Positions 35,891-48,675 of a stretch of DNA of 64,000 nt are shown here, piece after piece. Position numbers and translations under genes: made by a program. The notes below the pieces were generated by a model. That model was not told where the DNA came from. It did not search any database and saw only the letters and a program-made list of their open reading frames with translations. Each line of letters opens with the position of its first letter. Position 1 is the first letter of the stretch. The DNA comes from Siphonodentalium dalli (Eukaryota > Mollusca > Scaphopoda > Gadilida > Siphonodentaliidae), in NCBI GenBank assembly GCA_032622095.1, contig CP136069.1, forward strand, positions 121,634,126-121,698,125, read 5' to 3'.

Positions 35891-36124
35891 CCATGTGCTG
35901 CTCTCTTTCTATGACATGTTGGCACTCATCGAAGACGGGTGATGAACTCAGCAAAGACACGAATGTGACATGATGGTTAAAATATGGGGTGTCCCTTCCT
36001 AATTTCAAGCACGCGCCTCCTAGCTGGGACTATAGATAGATATACCCTTTATCCGCATAACATCGTAGATTATGTTTGACAAAAAATTACTTAAGAAATG
36101 GTCAAAGTTGGCTTGTAATGTTGT
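35891..36124. other. Spacer
   Basis: No feature recognised. Confidence 0.5.
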
Positions 36125-36340
36125 GTGGAAAACGAACTCGTTCCACACTTTAATCTTTCCTATACTAAATGGATTCTCCCACTCAGTTATAAAAGTATGC
36201 TTTGCAATGTTTATTATTCATTTGTAGGGATGTTCAGGAAAAATGAGCAGACGACAGCCAGTCGAAAAGATAATACGAGTTCAGAAGGATTCATATATAC
36301 ATTGAGAGGAAATAATTAGATAGTAAGTTCAACGGACTTT
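36125..36340 (+). repeat. Dispersed repeat R3, copy 1
   Basis: TATACTAAATGGATTCTCCC, then CAGTTATAAAAGTAT, GATGTTCAGGAAA, GCAGACGACAG and AGTAAGTTCAAC recur at 48,676-48,860 in the same order and orientation. Character unknown. Confidence 0.7.
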
Positions 36341-36559
36341 TGTTGATCTTATTATGTGAACATTTCCTGAACATTCCGGCTGCGCGTTACAAATTGCTCC
36401 ACGAGTTGGGTGGGGGGGTATGAGCGATTTTGTTGTTATCAGGTCATAGCTTAGCGCTTTGTGCATGCTTTTCAAGATTATCGTGTTTCACAACGACGAG
36501 TGATCTAATAGCCACTAATATATAAGAATTAAGGCCACATGGCGGTCATAATATCAGAG
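36341..36559. other. Spacer
   Basis: No feature recognised apart from a 7-base G run near 36,412. Confidence 0.5.
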
Positions 36560-36790
36560 TCATCTTCCACATTGAGCAGCTGAGAAACGATCGAGAACTG
36601 ATATGATATGATATATGATATGATATGATATCATGCATTTGTGAATTTTGTTGAAAATATGAAACCATAATCGTAACCACGGATAGGGAAAAAGACAAAG
36701 AATAGAAATAACACAATTTTAGTGACGTAGTATACCATATTCGTAATTCTTATCTGTTAGAGTTCGTCATGCCACAGATGTCCAATACGT
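36560..36790 (+). repeat. Dispersed repeat R2, copy 2
   Basis: Matches 33,921-34,220. It carries an inserted microsatellite of ATGAT/ATATGAT units at 36,601-36,633 that copy 1 lacks. Confidence 0.7.
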
Positions 36791-36858
36791 CGACTATATG
36801 TTAAATCCTTGTGTACTCCGCATTTTCGATATCGCACAGAAAGGCATGTATTAATTAG

Positions 36859-37008
36859 AGGATATTGCTTGGTTGGTTTGATATCAGGCCCGATATCAGC
36901 CCGAGGTAACCTCATATCAGCCTGAAACCAAATTAGGTCGAAGGCTGATCTGAGGTTACCGATGGCTGATATCAGGCTTATAATATCAAACCAACCAAGT
37001 AATATCCT
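36859..37008. repeat. Large imperfect hairpin, arms about 65 bp
   Basis: AGGATATTGCTTGGTTGGTT followed by TGATATCAGGCC at the left pairs with the inverse ending in CCAACCAAGTAATATCCT at the right. GAGGTAACC and TGATATCAG motifs repeat within each arm. Probably a fold-back MITE; flanking duplications not clear. Confidence 0.75.
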
Positions 37009-37429
37009 ATTTATTAATCAGGGACGCGTCGATTGGAAACAATAAAGAGCGTCTATTCACTATGTGGTATGCACAAAGATCGTTTATTTCACTGATGTGC
37101 GAAATATCGGAAAGGTTGCTCAAGCTTCGGTAAGAATCGTTCCAGAATACAAGCTCTATATACCGTTATTTCGTGAAATTTTCGTCCTATGCTGACACCC
37201 CCCACTACCAAATCGTTTATACATCATTCTTGAGGTTCAATTGCGCCATCTCCGTTCAATGTTAGAATGAACAATCAGTCATTACACACACCCGGTAAAA
37301 CACATCAAGTAACTAAAGGGTTGTCTCCATAAGAGTAATGCATGTACATACACAATTTCACGATAAATATTGATACATATGTACAAGGGCATAGAGACTG
37401 CGTTTAGCACCATCCGCACATACTTTTTC
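37009..37429. other. Non-coding spacer with TAAAGAGCGT at 37,043
   Basis: AATAAAGAGCGTC at 37,041-37,053 is followed by a degenerate second copy, AAAGATCGTTTATT, about 31 bp on. Nothing else recognised. Confidence 0.45.
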
Positions 37430-37735
37430 TAGATGCCGCATCGATAACTTGAACATAAAACATTGCAACTTTTTAAATGAGATATGCCGACGAAAGCTCG
37501 AAAGGAATTTCTTACTGCTATTTCATTTCATATAATTCATGTACATGATGCGCTACTGATTGAGAAAACTTTGGGGCAAGATTACCAGTAAAATGGAAAT
37601 TATAAACCCTTTCCAATTCTCTGTCGCTTTAATATGTGCTTCGTTGAAAGTACTCAAGTGTCCGTGACGAATTTAAACGATGTGTGTGTCTACCCGTTCC
37701 CGTCAGACGCGTATCTCAAACTCGCTATGGGGATA
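37430..37735 (+). repeat. Dispersed repeat R1, copy 2
   Basis: Same ordered phrases as 12,200-12,545 (TTGAACATAAAACAT, TCTGTCGCTTTAAT, GTTGAAAGTACT, TACCCGTTCCCGTC, CAAACTCGCTAT). The copies have diverged by many substitutions and indels. Confidence 0.65.
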
Positions 37736-38429
37736 TAAGTCATGAAGTTTTCACTCAAACGGGAAACCTATCTCAAAATGCATATCGGAAGGTTGGCCCG
37801 TCGGTAAAATATCGCGTTTGCGGGAAATGTTTGCTGAACAAACCGGCAACCAATTAAATTCATTGTTAGCCAATTGACGAACACCGTTGCATGTCACGTT
37901 TAAAAAGGGATCATATAGCACATTCAGTATTAAGTGAAATTTATTCTTCATTTTAGAGAATAGATATATTGACAATAACAGGGAAGGAAAGCCATACGAA
38001 TCCACTTAATGTGTAATGAATGCTCAATAATTGATTGAAAAAACGGTGTAATTCGTTGAAATATGATACATTTCTATAGACATTTCCATAATCCAGATTC
38101 CAGGTTTTCATGTAATATATTAACTTATCACAATGTTGCCTTCCTGTAGCGTATACATCGTGCGCTATACTAATATAGCTATCAAAGCTAAAACGTGACC
38201 CGTGACGCTCGAACATTGGGCCAAACAAATTTGAGAAATGATCCTCATCATTAATTCGATGACCCGATACCACAAAAAGGAGGCACCAACACGTACCAGC
38301 TTCTGCCCAAATTATACACCGGAAACCAGAATTATCGAGCCGCCGTTTCTGCAGAGAAATATGATAGGAGATCTCGCCATTGCATCATTTACTGAGAGCG
38401 GTATCGCTAATAGATTATGTCTTGCGGTC
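37736..38429. other. Non-coding, no recognised feature
   Basis: Overlapping minus-strand frames at 37,751-38,273 show no recognisable domain or splice pattern. No repeat found. Confidence 0.45.
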
Positions 38430-38725
38430 GTTTAAGGCGCCAATTTTCTCCAGATTTGCATTGACCCCCGCTCCGTCCAACAAATTGGCTGTTTCATCCC
38501 ACAGTTTCTTATGAATTAATAACCTTTGTAATTGTCTCTGAATGATAACATGATCGCGTGCTCTTCTCGCGAGATGATGATTACAACGAGATTACGTTGA
38601 AACCCACAACCATAACTTCCGGCGACGACTGTCAGTTTTTGTATCGTGATAATTTGGTGCCTTTATTCCGCGGTTAAAGCGGTTTTAATCAGAATAAATT
38701 ACAATAGAATTGCGTGAATAAACGA
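38430..38725. promoter_or_regulatory. Candidate regulatory block (repeat-free)
   Basis: About 300 bp with GAATTAATAACC, TTTGTAATTGTC and GCGGTTAAAGCGGTTTTAAT, and no repeats or coding frame. Its texture is like conserved non-coding DNA near developmental genes. Unproven. Confidence 0.25.
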
Positions 38726-41587
38726 CTATTGATTTTGAGAAGAATATATTCGTAAAAAGGGTTCAGTGAGCAGCAACGAGGCACTTACACGAGAAGGACG
38801 AGCTTTCGAAATACAATGTAGCATTCAGTCTTATTTACCTTAGTTCAAGTCTGCTCAAGAGTTGATCGATTCAATTATGCTTTGACCATCAGCAAAATAA
38901 AAAAGATCACTGACAATCCCTAAATTTGGCATACCAATTTCAACACTAGCCCGACATGATATACGATTTGGACAATTATGATGTAATTTTTTCTCTGTCG
39001 TTGTGGGAATCCGATCCGAATTAGACTAGCTATATATCGTGTCTGTTTTCTCAACATACGAAGCAAGACGCCATGCCATTCATAGGATGTCGATGAGTTA
39101 GTCAACGAGGTATAAATTTCGTATTAAATGTAGTTCGATCAGCATGAACCCTGGGAACATTTTCATTGTTGTATTGTTCTCTGAATCAGAGAAAAATGCA
39201 AATAATTTTTACAATATACCCAGTCACAATTTTCGGTTCCACGTGAATATGAAGAGCGAGCGAACTGCAAAAGTGAAAGTCCCTTACACTTTGTTCTCAG
39301 TTGTTAGCAAAATATGCTTCTTGGCTTCAACTTAGCTGCACAATGTCGCATTGCAAAGAACATTGCACATGTGTTTCCTTTTATTTGCATAATTATGCTT
39401 TATATACATCACATGCATGACACATGCAATATTGGGTATGCATCGTTGCTAATTATCGCATTGCGTGGAACAGTGGGACCATATTGTTTTGCTTAATTAT
39501 GCTTTCCGTGAACATGCATGGACACATGTACTATTTGGTCCACGTCACACTATTTCAACTAAAATATCTCTGACTCGGTGGTCTTCACCGTCGTGCATAT
39601 ACAGTACTAAACACGGTACTAAACGGAATGACCCAATTCTTAATATTCAAAACATAGACTTATCAATGGGGACAATACCCGCGTTTATCCAGAGATTATC
39701 GCACCACCCAGACTCGTGATACAAAGCTGTTGATTTTAGCCTGGATTGTTATACGTTTAATATTACTTTCCAAAAGTAAATAAGCTTCAGCACCCCATGT
39801 TTCTTTTACGTTGATCCTTATTTGTTCAAGACGTTTGCTCTTCATAATTTAGCTCTGATAAAACTGATACATGCCAAACGAAAACAGTCGCTTTTCTTTG
39901 ATATATGTGAACCGTGTGCACATAGCTAGATATGTGCGAACTATCTCTAGGTACCAGTATACATGTATTTACATTACGATACCCCCGTAACGATCCATGA
40001 GGGGATATATAGGAATAAGTGTGCCCGTCCGCCTGGACGCAACTCTGTCCGAGCTTTCATTCCTACATTTTTGGTTATTTTATTTTAACTCTTAAAATTG
40101 GCACAGATATTTGGTACCAAGCATTGAAACCTGTTAACCGACGATTATGATGTTTATATGACACTTTTAGTAGGGTTATCCCCTTTTTTGCGACTTAGAA
40201 AATGTTCGTCCGAGTTTGTATTCATGTTTCGGTCAATCTTTTAAAAGCTTGGCACTGATATTTAACGCTATGCGAACCTGTGCACCGGCGATTATGAGCT
40301 CGTTCGGCCATTTTTGAGTGGAGTTATTCCCCTTTTTTACTTAGACATTTTCGCAACATGCAGCATTTCGTCCGAGCTTGTATTCCTTTTGATTGTTTTT
40401 TTTCTTTCGAAAAAGAAACAAATATGTCAATATGGCTGCCCTTAATGTAATCCAACTGTTCTGCAGGGGTATCCTTGGTCCCCATATCTAGTTCAGATTG
40501 AGAAAATTACCACTTATATGTGGATAACTGTCATCTGTTTGTGTTTGGGGTGACTCAGTATGCAAGATTTGTCGCTCACCGGGTCGCCATAAGCCATCCA
40601 TCAAAGCTGCTGTATCGATTCCAGATGATCTATAACTTTCAGTTTTTGTTATAATGATGATCACCCCGATAGTAGTACGTTACATCTTAATTACAATGAC
40701 TTTTGTACACACATGTAGTTCACACAGTGAACGACTTACTAGTGAACAATCAATATTAAGGAAGCATTGAAATGTGTGTGTTGTTCCCAGATTATGTATA
40801 TGTTTAGGGCAAACATATACACTAATGTTATGAGAGAGTACAACTATATAGTCAGTTACGATCATCACATCCACTGACTTCAAGCATTGTGAATAAAAAG
40901 TCACCAAATTTCTAATTATTAGTCAATTATGGTGGGTTTTATATGATCACTATCTGATGATGTTTTCCACTGATAATATGAATTACCAAAAGAAGCCAAG
41001 CATATGCATTAACTTTAGAGGTAATCAATCTTTGGTAACTATGGATGTGAACAGACATGCCAATATTAAACCTTTACTTGTTGTAGTACTCATAACTAGT
41101 GTTTCCAAATAACCACTCTGATCACAACCATTGAAAGAAGATTTGAAAGTTATATTTATCTATTGGTGCCACTAATTATAAATCGTAAATGTATCTGAAT
41201 GTTGTATATGCACCTAGCTAATTCTGATTAAATATGGCAATTGTTCATCTTCGCCGGTATAGCCTACATGTATAATATATTTGTTTGTTACCACCGAGTG
41301 TGGTATCAGATAATGTTCTGCTGACTAAACACTAGCATTATCTGAACTTGACAAATTGGCTCTTCGGCTGACATAATACTTGAGGATAGCCTGTGTCTTT
41401 CTCGAATTATGAGTGCTTGAGTATGTTCGTCTTTGGTGACACGGCCAAGTGTCATAGGGCTTCGGTATAATCAACGTAGCATGTTTAAATTATGATCATG
41501 ATCATTGTGGTCACACTAACATACATGTACGTACCATAAATAATGTCATTACCCCTCAAGATTCAGATCAGAGTTGTGCAACAAACA
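38726..41587. other. Non-coding, no recognised feature
   Basis: About 2.9 kb. The section 39,970-40,400 holds two loosely similar phrases (TGTCCGAGCTTTCATTCCTA; CGTCCGAGTTTGTATTCATG), perhaps an old duplication. No RNA gene or exon recognised. Confidence 0.45.
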
Positions 41588-41842
41588 GGTTTATTACACG
41601 CTTGTTCCCAGAAATACAGTGTACATTATTGCTGTTCCATATTTACAAATCCGTATGGAACGTACGTTCCATACGCGACGCGTCTCGTTGACGTAAAATG
41701 ATGTTCGCCTCAACCATGAAACTGGTACTATTTAAATAAAAGAATAATCACGGATGACAAACACGCCCTGTATGAGCCTAAATAAACCTTCTAATCCTGT
41801 ATTTTTAATTCAACGGATTCTAGGACGCGAAGCGTGTAATAA
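41588..41842. repeat. Inverted repeat pair next to the 41.9-kb hairpin
   Basis: GTTTATTACACGCTT near 41,588 pairs with AAGCGTGTAATAAAC at 41,831-41,845. Inside is CGTATGGAACGTACGTTCCATACG, a near-perfect palindrome near 41,651. Together with the adjoining hairpin this looks like stacked fold-back elements. Confidence 0.6.
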
Positions 41843-41972
41843 ACACAGAACGACACGATGTGTAAATGGGTTTGTCGATACGGCACTCGTGCTGTCGCGG
41901 AAGGATAGAACTCGAGGCGCAAGCACTCGTGCCGTATCGACAAACCCATTTACACATCGTGTCGTTCTGTGT
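41843..41972. repeat. Perfect 51-bp-arm hairpin
   Basis: The left arm 41,843-41,893 (starting ACACAGAACGACACGATGTG) is the exact reverse complement of the right arm 41,922-41,972. The loop is 28 bases. Not one mismatch in 51 pairs means either a recent origin or continuing correction. The open frame across it is by-product. Confidence 0.95.
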
Positions 41973-44429
41973 ATATATGTTATATTCTGATGTTAGTAAT
42001 AAATAAATAAATTAATTAATTGAGCAGGTGACACATCGGAATGTCTTGCACAAACAGATGCCCGGACTCCATGTAGCCAAGAATCACAAACTAAATACTA
42101 GTACAAGTGACATTTAACTTTTAAGAAATGTCATTTTTGCATGTGAGCCACTGGGTCCGAGGAACAACCTACGCAGTGCACAAGATGTAAGCTCAAATTC
42201 GATTGTGTTCGGTGTCTTCCAACGAATAAGTCATCGCATATCTGCTGAAAATACCCAGAAATGACTACGTTATCAGGTAAGGAAGTAATCAGCTCGAAGC
42301 ACTGTATATTATATATAGGCAGAGACCCCGAGCCAACAGAGAGTGCGAAATGAAAATCTAAATCCTGAGTGGAGCTGGTATACTGAAGAGGGGCAAGGGT
42401 GGTCATTTATGTACTTGCCTTACTTACTTGGTCTGCATCAGCACAAATCATGCTCCGTAACAGCTTGAGTAACTTGGGAAGTTAATCTCTAACTTTGTGT
42501 TGAATAATCATATTATTTTAAATGATGGGCTTATCCTTTAAACTTAATTTAAAAAGTATGTATTCAACATGCGCAAGACCCTTAACTTAGGTACTTAACG
42601 TGAAAGTATGGTCTTTAGTAACTATTAAGGACAGGGAATAATTATGTTACCAACCAAGACCCCAAACTGAATCGTGTTCGTCCGTCGTCGCCTTCTATGG
42701 ATGTTTCTGGCGCCAACGTCTGCCGAAACCTGTTAAAGAGCGTATCACTGAATAGTCTCAAGTTGGCATATTTGTGTCATTGTCCGCAAATAATCTGCTT
42801 AGAATCGCTTCATCATGTATCGATAATATGAATAAAATGTTCTCATTTTAGTACATTATCGACTCAAAATGTGGCAATTATAAGCACATTAACTACATAC
42901 AACAAGTTTTATTATAAGCAGATAATGTGCTGGATTTCGGGAGAACGCTGCACATTTAGCAGAAACAGCTTCATGGGTGGAAGAACAATTTCCTATAGCT
43001 GCGCCTGGTTTTAGTCGCTTAACAGACCTTCCGCAAACAGACACTTTTGTTAAAATTCAAATTTCCCGATACAATGATAGGTTCGTGATATCTTTATTTT
43101 TGTGGGAATGAATATCCTGTTAGCTGATGTTCACAGTGATGACCAATGCTACTTTTCACGACTGCGAATGCGTCATCATATTGCTGGGGTTTGCATTATA
43201 ATGGCGTTTTTTCTGTATACGTGCGACAATCTTACCATGTTATGCGATCATTTACAAACTGAACAATAATTGACATCAGCATTGACACCGTGAGACAACT
43301 AAAAGAGACATTTCAAGTAACGAAAAAAAAAAACAAGAATATACGAACACTCGATATTTAATAATACATTGTTGTTCCAACATATTTGTAAACACGTTGG
43401 TTAATATTGTAAACAGGCTGGTTAATATTGAACATATGTGAGATTACCATGCCAATGAGGCGCAATACTTAACCCTACCCCTAAAATTAGAGCACCGATT
43501 ATAAGCCTTATTGGACCCTAATTGGTACCAGAATACAGCCGATTTTAAACTTGGACTTTAGTATGTTGAAATCAACGCAGTACCAGACACAAAACAGTTG
43601 AAACCAATTATGTTTCTAGGTGGAACCACATATTGACTGGACTAATAACAAGTCACGGTGCGAATAAGTCACCTACAGCTGCACGACGAGTCATCGAATA
43701 AGGTCATTGTACTATCCCTAAAACAGGTGCTGCTTTATAGAAATGGTGTCGGAGCAACCGTTTAGTTTTATACGTCTGTCGAACATGACACTGGCGGATG
43801 ACTTACACGTCTTTCACGGAGTAAATCGCGCCCCTTGATTCGGTTACTTTCTGTGGCGATATCGTTTCACTTTATAACGCAATAAAGCAATTGCGATAAA
43901 AGATTGTAAAACGCTAGATGAAAACTTACGAGTGACCTGAGTACGACAAATTGTGTTTGAGAGATTGAATTTCGGCCGACTCAAACGCCCACTTGGTTTT
44001 TCTCACCTGCCTCTTATCGTTCAGTATTGTATTATTACACCTTATTGTCACGTGACAATACAATTGCCGTATTAGTTTCCCCCGAGAAGCCATAAACTGT
44101 GTGACAACGCACATAGATAATTCTGATGGAAACTCGCCTTCGAATAGTCAAAATTCCTATCATTCATATCAGGAGTGTGGCTTGCCCTTCCTATACTGTC
44201 GTGTTTTTCTTGGCTCATATACCAACATATCATCATGCAAATATGTTCACATTGGACGTAAATATACACATAGGTTCATATGGGATTTGTTTTATTGAAA
44301 TATTGAGCTTGTATCGGTTATTTCGTTGAATGGCGGGGGCCGCAGTGAAAACACATTATAAAGAGCGTGCATCTGGTAAGTCGTGTCTATGAAAAGCATT
44401 AGATTAAATAGTGCCATTATTGGCTTATT
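41973..44429. other. Non-coding, no recognised feature
   Basis: About 2.5 kb. TAAAGAGCGT occurs once at 42,734 and once at 44,359. The short open frames near 42.1-42.4 and 43.9-44.3 kb have no family features. Confidence 0.45.
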
Positions 44430-44586
44430 TCATATTGAAATAAACACTGTACTATACGAGCTTATTTTGAACGCCGCGTTTTACGCCCATATATAGAGTA
44501 TTTTCCCCCTCATATATGCTCTACATATGGTATATGGGCTTTCATCTCGACTTTCAAAATAAGCCCGCATTGTGTTTATTATCACG
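44430..44586. mobile_element. Short inverted-repeat element (AATAAACAC ends)
   Basis: AATAAACACTGTACTATACG then GCTTATTTTGAA on the left, and TTCAAAATAAGC then GCATTGTGTTTATT on the right, are inverted repeats about 150 bp apart. An inner pair, CGCCCATATATAGAG and ATATGGGC, adds to the fold. A MITE is likely; no target duplication identified. Confidence 0.6.
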
Positions 44587-45060
44587 AGAACAGGCTGCAT
44601 ATACATTGTACATTTAAATTTAACCTAATCTAGTCTACACTAAATTAGTCCCACTATCCTCAGGTAAATTCCGACTTAGCAGGCAATATAAAGAATAAAA
44701 CTGATCACCATCATTTATATGGCACATGCGTCGTGAAGATAAACAAAAGCATCCGTTAGTTTGATGTTGAACACGAGTACGATATATTTAAGAATGTTCT
44801 TTATTGTTTACTACTTTTGGAAAATGAAGTTATTGACGCTCTTCATTCGTGACGACCATTTGAAATTTTGTAGGCAGAGAGAAATTCAAAACACGTTAAA
44901 GGTACACAGTACCTAATAGTATTCCTTACAATCCGATTCGATTGTCCCCGCGTATCATCAGATTTCAACAACACAACATTTCTTCAAAATACGCTTTATT
45001 TATATATCAGAATCGATTAATTGCCACAAAAAAAAAATCCAAAACGTGTTATATATAGAG
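44587..45060. other. Spacer
   Basis: No feature recognised. Confidence 0.5.
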
Positions 45061-45165
45061 GATATGAAATGATATGAAACGAGTCTCAGAATTTTCAGTT
45101 TTCTCGAGCCTCCGGCGAGAGAAAACTGAAAATTCGTGACCAGTTTCATAAATATCATATGAGAG
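45061..45165. repeat. Hairpin with TTTTCAGTTTTCTC arms
   Basis: GATATGAAATGATATGAAAC and ATTTTCAGTTTTCTCGAGCC on the left pair with GGCGAGAGAAAACTGAAAAT and GTTTCATAAATATCATAT on the right, around a 3-5-base loop. The following CACGAATTACATATTCTATT (45,168) recurs near 45,408, so the hairpin may be one end of a larger element. Confidence 0.75.
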
Positions 45166-46681
45166 AAACACGAATTACATATTCTATTTATCATATGACA
45201 CCTATAAATTGATTATGATGTCCAAAACGCACACAAATCACTAAATAGCTATATGACATCGGCAGCAAAAGGTTAATGTGACGTCACTTCATTGCACCGG
45301 AAGCCCAATTACACCTGGTGAACTAGCAGAAATAATATGCACGCGAAGATATAGTGCGCTATTCTGTTCTCAGTTTGTGACATTATATCGTATGTTTATT
45401 AGATAAATACGAATTACATATTCTATTTATCGTATAAAAATGTCCAAAACTATATATTTCAAGATTATAATTGCGAGAATTTCGGCATCGCGTTGATTGA
45501 CGCGCACGAATTTGACCTGCATTTAGTTAGAGATGCGGCTGGGCTCAGGCTGCCATTCAGCCAATCAGAACACACTTTTTGTCAACAAACCAATCAAATT
45601 ATCGGAAGGTGATATGAACTAGTAGTTCGTATGAAATTGATTTATGACATACTTTCCAACGTAAATAATGATTGAGTCATATGATAAATCAACATTTTGT
45701 TCAACGCAATTCGGTATCGAGTGTATATGTCGGTTGGCTCCTATAAATTGGCGGGCGGAGTAGCATTTCGGTGCGTGTGGGGGGGGGGGGGGGGGGGGCT
45801 AACACCATAATGGGCTAATTGACCAACCGACTTTTATTCTGGTATAAAAATCGTAGGTGGTTTTATGGTGTCAAATCGGCCAGGGCGTGTTAAATATACA
45901 ACGTTAAATCTCCCATACAACTATACGCATAGAGATTAAATTATATATACAAGTGCATGTTTATTTTGAATAATGTATTAAGTGCCAGTTCATGCATCAT
46001 TGGGTGTCATGTATGTTATCACAAACCTGAATTAATAAGAGTAATAACTGTGTTGTCATACAAGTGTGTATAACACTTGAAAGAAAACATCTCAAACTTT
46101 GAACCGCAATAGATAATTCCATTATAATAACATAAACAATGATGTGTAATTAGATTTGGCACCATAAACTATACTATATATGTGTAAGTTTTCCAAACCC
46201 GAAAATAATAACGTGAACCCATTCGATTGTGAGCGGTTATGACAATCAGATGCAAATCCTATTTCAGCAGGACCCAAAATAACGCCATACCACTATGTTC
46301 ATGTATTTATGCGCTTTCGTATTGACACGAGCTGCGTTCACCATCCACTGAGAAGCTCGGGTAACGCTACCCCATCGAACCACCAATGGTTTATTTGAAC
46401 CAACCTCTTATGTAGCGGCGACCTTGAAGTCACTGAGGTCCACTCTTCACCCATAACCACAAAGTCAGCCAATTCCAAGAAAAGACGGCGAATAAAACAG
46501 GTGTGATATACAGAAGCATTCCAGACGCCGGAAGGGGGTGATGTGTGTGATGCATTTTTTATGTATCAACTTATTTATCAAAGATTAATTAGGCAACATT
46601 AAGATATAGAAATGATATCAATTCTGAGTATATAATATGGTCATTTTAGAGACTAGATAACAATGTATGAATCACAATGTT
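45166..46681. other. Non-coding; direct repeat ACGAATTACATATTCTATTT and 20-base G run
   Basis: The phrase ACGAATTACATATTCTATTT at about 45,169 is repeated at about 45,409, each followed by ATC(A/G)TAT and later by TGTCCAAAAC. A run of 20 G lies at 45,779-45,798. No gene recognised. Confidence 0.5.
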
Positions 46682-46779
46682 GAGCACTCATGGTTATAAT
46701 GTCTACAATATACTGGCACACATAGTCCAGCTGGACTATGTGTTCCAGTATATTGTAGACATTGTACTCATGAGTGCTC
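46682..46779. repeat. Loop-free palindrome, 49-bp arms
   Basis: The left arm 46,682-46,730 ends in CATAGTCCAG and the right arm 46,731-46,779 starts with CTGGACTATG: no spacer separates them. About 45 of 49 positions pair; mismatches cluster near the outer part of the arms. Such a palindrome can extrude as a cruciform. Confidence 0.95.
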
Positions 46780-47019
46780 CTTGAGTCGGCTGATTTTTTG
46801 GTACTTTTCTTCAAGTAACAATTCATATCATTTCATTAAAAAGGCACACGTAATGATAATTATTGGGCCTCGATTCCACTTGCAATAATATTTTACATGT
46901 ACCTCAGGCAATGGCGATAAAGGTCTTATTCTGTATAAGTATATCTGCTGGTCGTCGACATTGAAGTCAATAAGTAAATGTACTGCCATACTGTCAAGCA
47001 GTCCTACATGGACATACAT
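46780..47019. other. Spacer
   Basis: No feature recognised. Confidence 0.5.
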
Positions 47020-47023
47020 TTAA

Positions 47024-47517
47024 AGGCACGTGAGGCCTTAGTTGTCGAAAATATTCATATTTGTTCCAATCACCGTAAACAGAAAAACATTAAAACGCAT
47101 ACTGTTTCGTTCATATATACCATGACCATCGCGTAAACAGCATGTTATCATAAAGATTTACTATATTTTACATAAGCAAGAGCCTGATTGTGTTACAGAA
47201 GACAGTACAATGCTGCTGGCTAATCACACACAAATGGCATAAACGCTCTTTATTCGTTCCATATCAGGAATTCACCAACAAAGAACGCTCTTTATGTTTA
47301 CCATCATAATATAAACAAACACCAGAAAAGTAACTTTTTATGCTTTTGTTTACATAACAATGGTCAAATATATGACAATAACATACTGTTTATGCGATAT
47401 TTCTTATTTGTATACGGACAAAGTCTGTCTACATTTTGTTGTTCTTTCTGTTTGTGGCGGTTTTTGACGGGTGGAAATATTTTCACATGATACCCACCGC
47501 CAAGGCCAACCGTACCT
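47024..47517 (-). mobile_element. TTAA MITE, AGGTACGG family (copy 2)
   Basis: A 494-bp element between TTAA at 47,020-47,023 and 47,518-47,521. Its left end (AGGCACGTGAGGCCTTAGTT) matches the right end of the 26.1-kb copy, and its right end, read inward (AGGTACGGTTGGCCTTGGCG), matches the left end, so it lies in the opposite orientation. It carries two minus-strand TAAAGAGCGT motifs 42 bp apart (47,244 and 47,286). No coding frame. Confidence 0.85.
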
Positions 47518-47521
47518 TTAA

Positions 47522-48040
47522 CATAAAGCAATTTTGAATGGCAAAATGTGACATCTGCAAGTCAACAATATAAAATTATAGTAACATATTTGCCCTCTTA
47601 GCCTTTTACACCAGCAGCGGTTACCAGGTCGTATAGGATGGGAGACCACACATCAACAATCTAACAGTCACTGACTTACTGCCCAGATTATATAGGATGC
47701 CACATGAATGGCATTGGACAGCAAACGTGAAAACTGTACACTTGTATGTGCACCATACTAACTGAGAGAGATGAATATTATAGGCCTTGTTCTGAAATGA
47801 AATCCCTATACATAATGCAATTTTATATTAGCTAAGAAGTATTTCAATGTTAGAAAAAGATGGGATGCAGATACCAGTGAGAATTTGTTTTTATGATCTT
47901 GCTTCCGATCATGCCACTACAATTCTACTGTCTGGGTTATATACATATTTATATATTGGAATATGCTAACTAGATACTTATTGGTGGAAAGAACCGGGCT
48001 CATATAATTTTGTTTCATATTGTTCGATTTACTAATGTTA
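47522..48040. other. Spacer
   Basis: No feature recognised. Confidence 0.5.
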
Positions 48041-48174
48041 TGGGGGTGGGTCCCAAAAATTGAACCAGAAAAAAAATATGCACGGATGATGATGGTGGTG
48101 AGTGTTTGGGGAGCGGAAAATGATTTTTCGACACTCTGTCTGCAAATTTGTTAAAGACCCACCCCCCCCCCCTG
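48041..48174. repeat. Short inverted-repeat segment with GGGGGTGGGTC ends
   Basis: GGGGGTGGGTCCCAAAAATTG at 48,042 and GACCCACCCCCCCCCC at 48,156 are inverted, 134 bp overall. The ends resemble those of the hAT-like insertion at 57.9-59.8 kb (GGGGGTGGGTGTCC motifs), so it may be an internally deleted relative. Flanking duplications were not found. Confidence 0.5.
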
Positions 48175-48675
48175 AATAAAACGGAAAATACGGTTATGTG
48201 ACTCGTGTATTCTGGATTTTGAAGAAACACAACACAGTAAATTGCCCATTGAAACATTTTCGATGTCTCGCTAAACATTCCGTCGTCACCTTATCCCGAC
48301 CGGGATCTGGACTCACCAGATCACAAAAAAAGACATAACGCACGATCACGGTAATGGATTGGTTTATTTGTGTTTATCGACGTTTCAACCGCTACGCCAC
48401 ATAACGACGTACCTCAATTTGATTGGTGGAGAAAATACCTCGAAACTGCTAATTTCTCAAAAATCACTCCAGTGTTCGTAGACACCACAGATCCCCGGTA
48501 CACAACTAACAAACACGCCCAGATACACAAAAACGGCCACACTGCCTTCGCATGGGTGGCAAACCTTCGTCTTTCGTCTATTGGAATTCTAATCAGCTTC
48601 GCATCCATCAATTCAATTCAATGTAATTCAACGTAATGTTCCTTGACCACAAGCTTTTAGAATACACGGGTTAGT
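48175..48675. other. Non-coding, no recognised feature
   Basis: Two open frames on opposite strands (48,370-48,636 +; 48,414-48,611 -) show no domain content. Confidence 0.4.
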
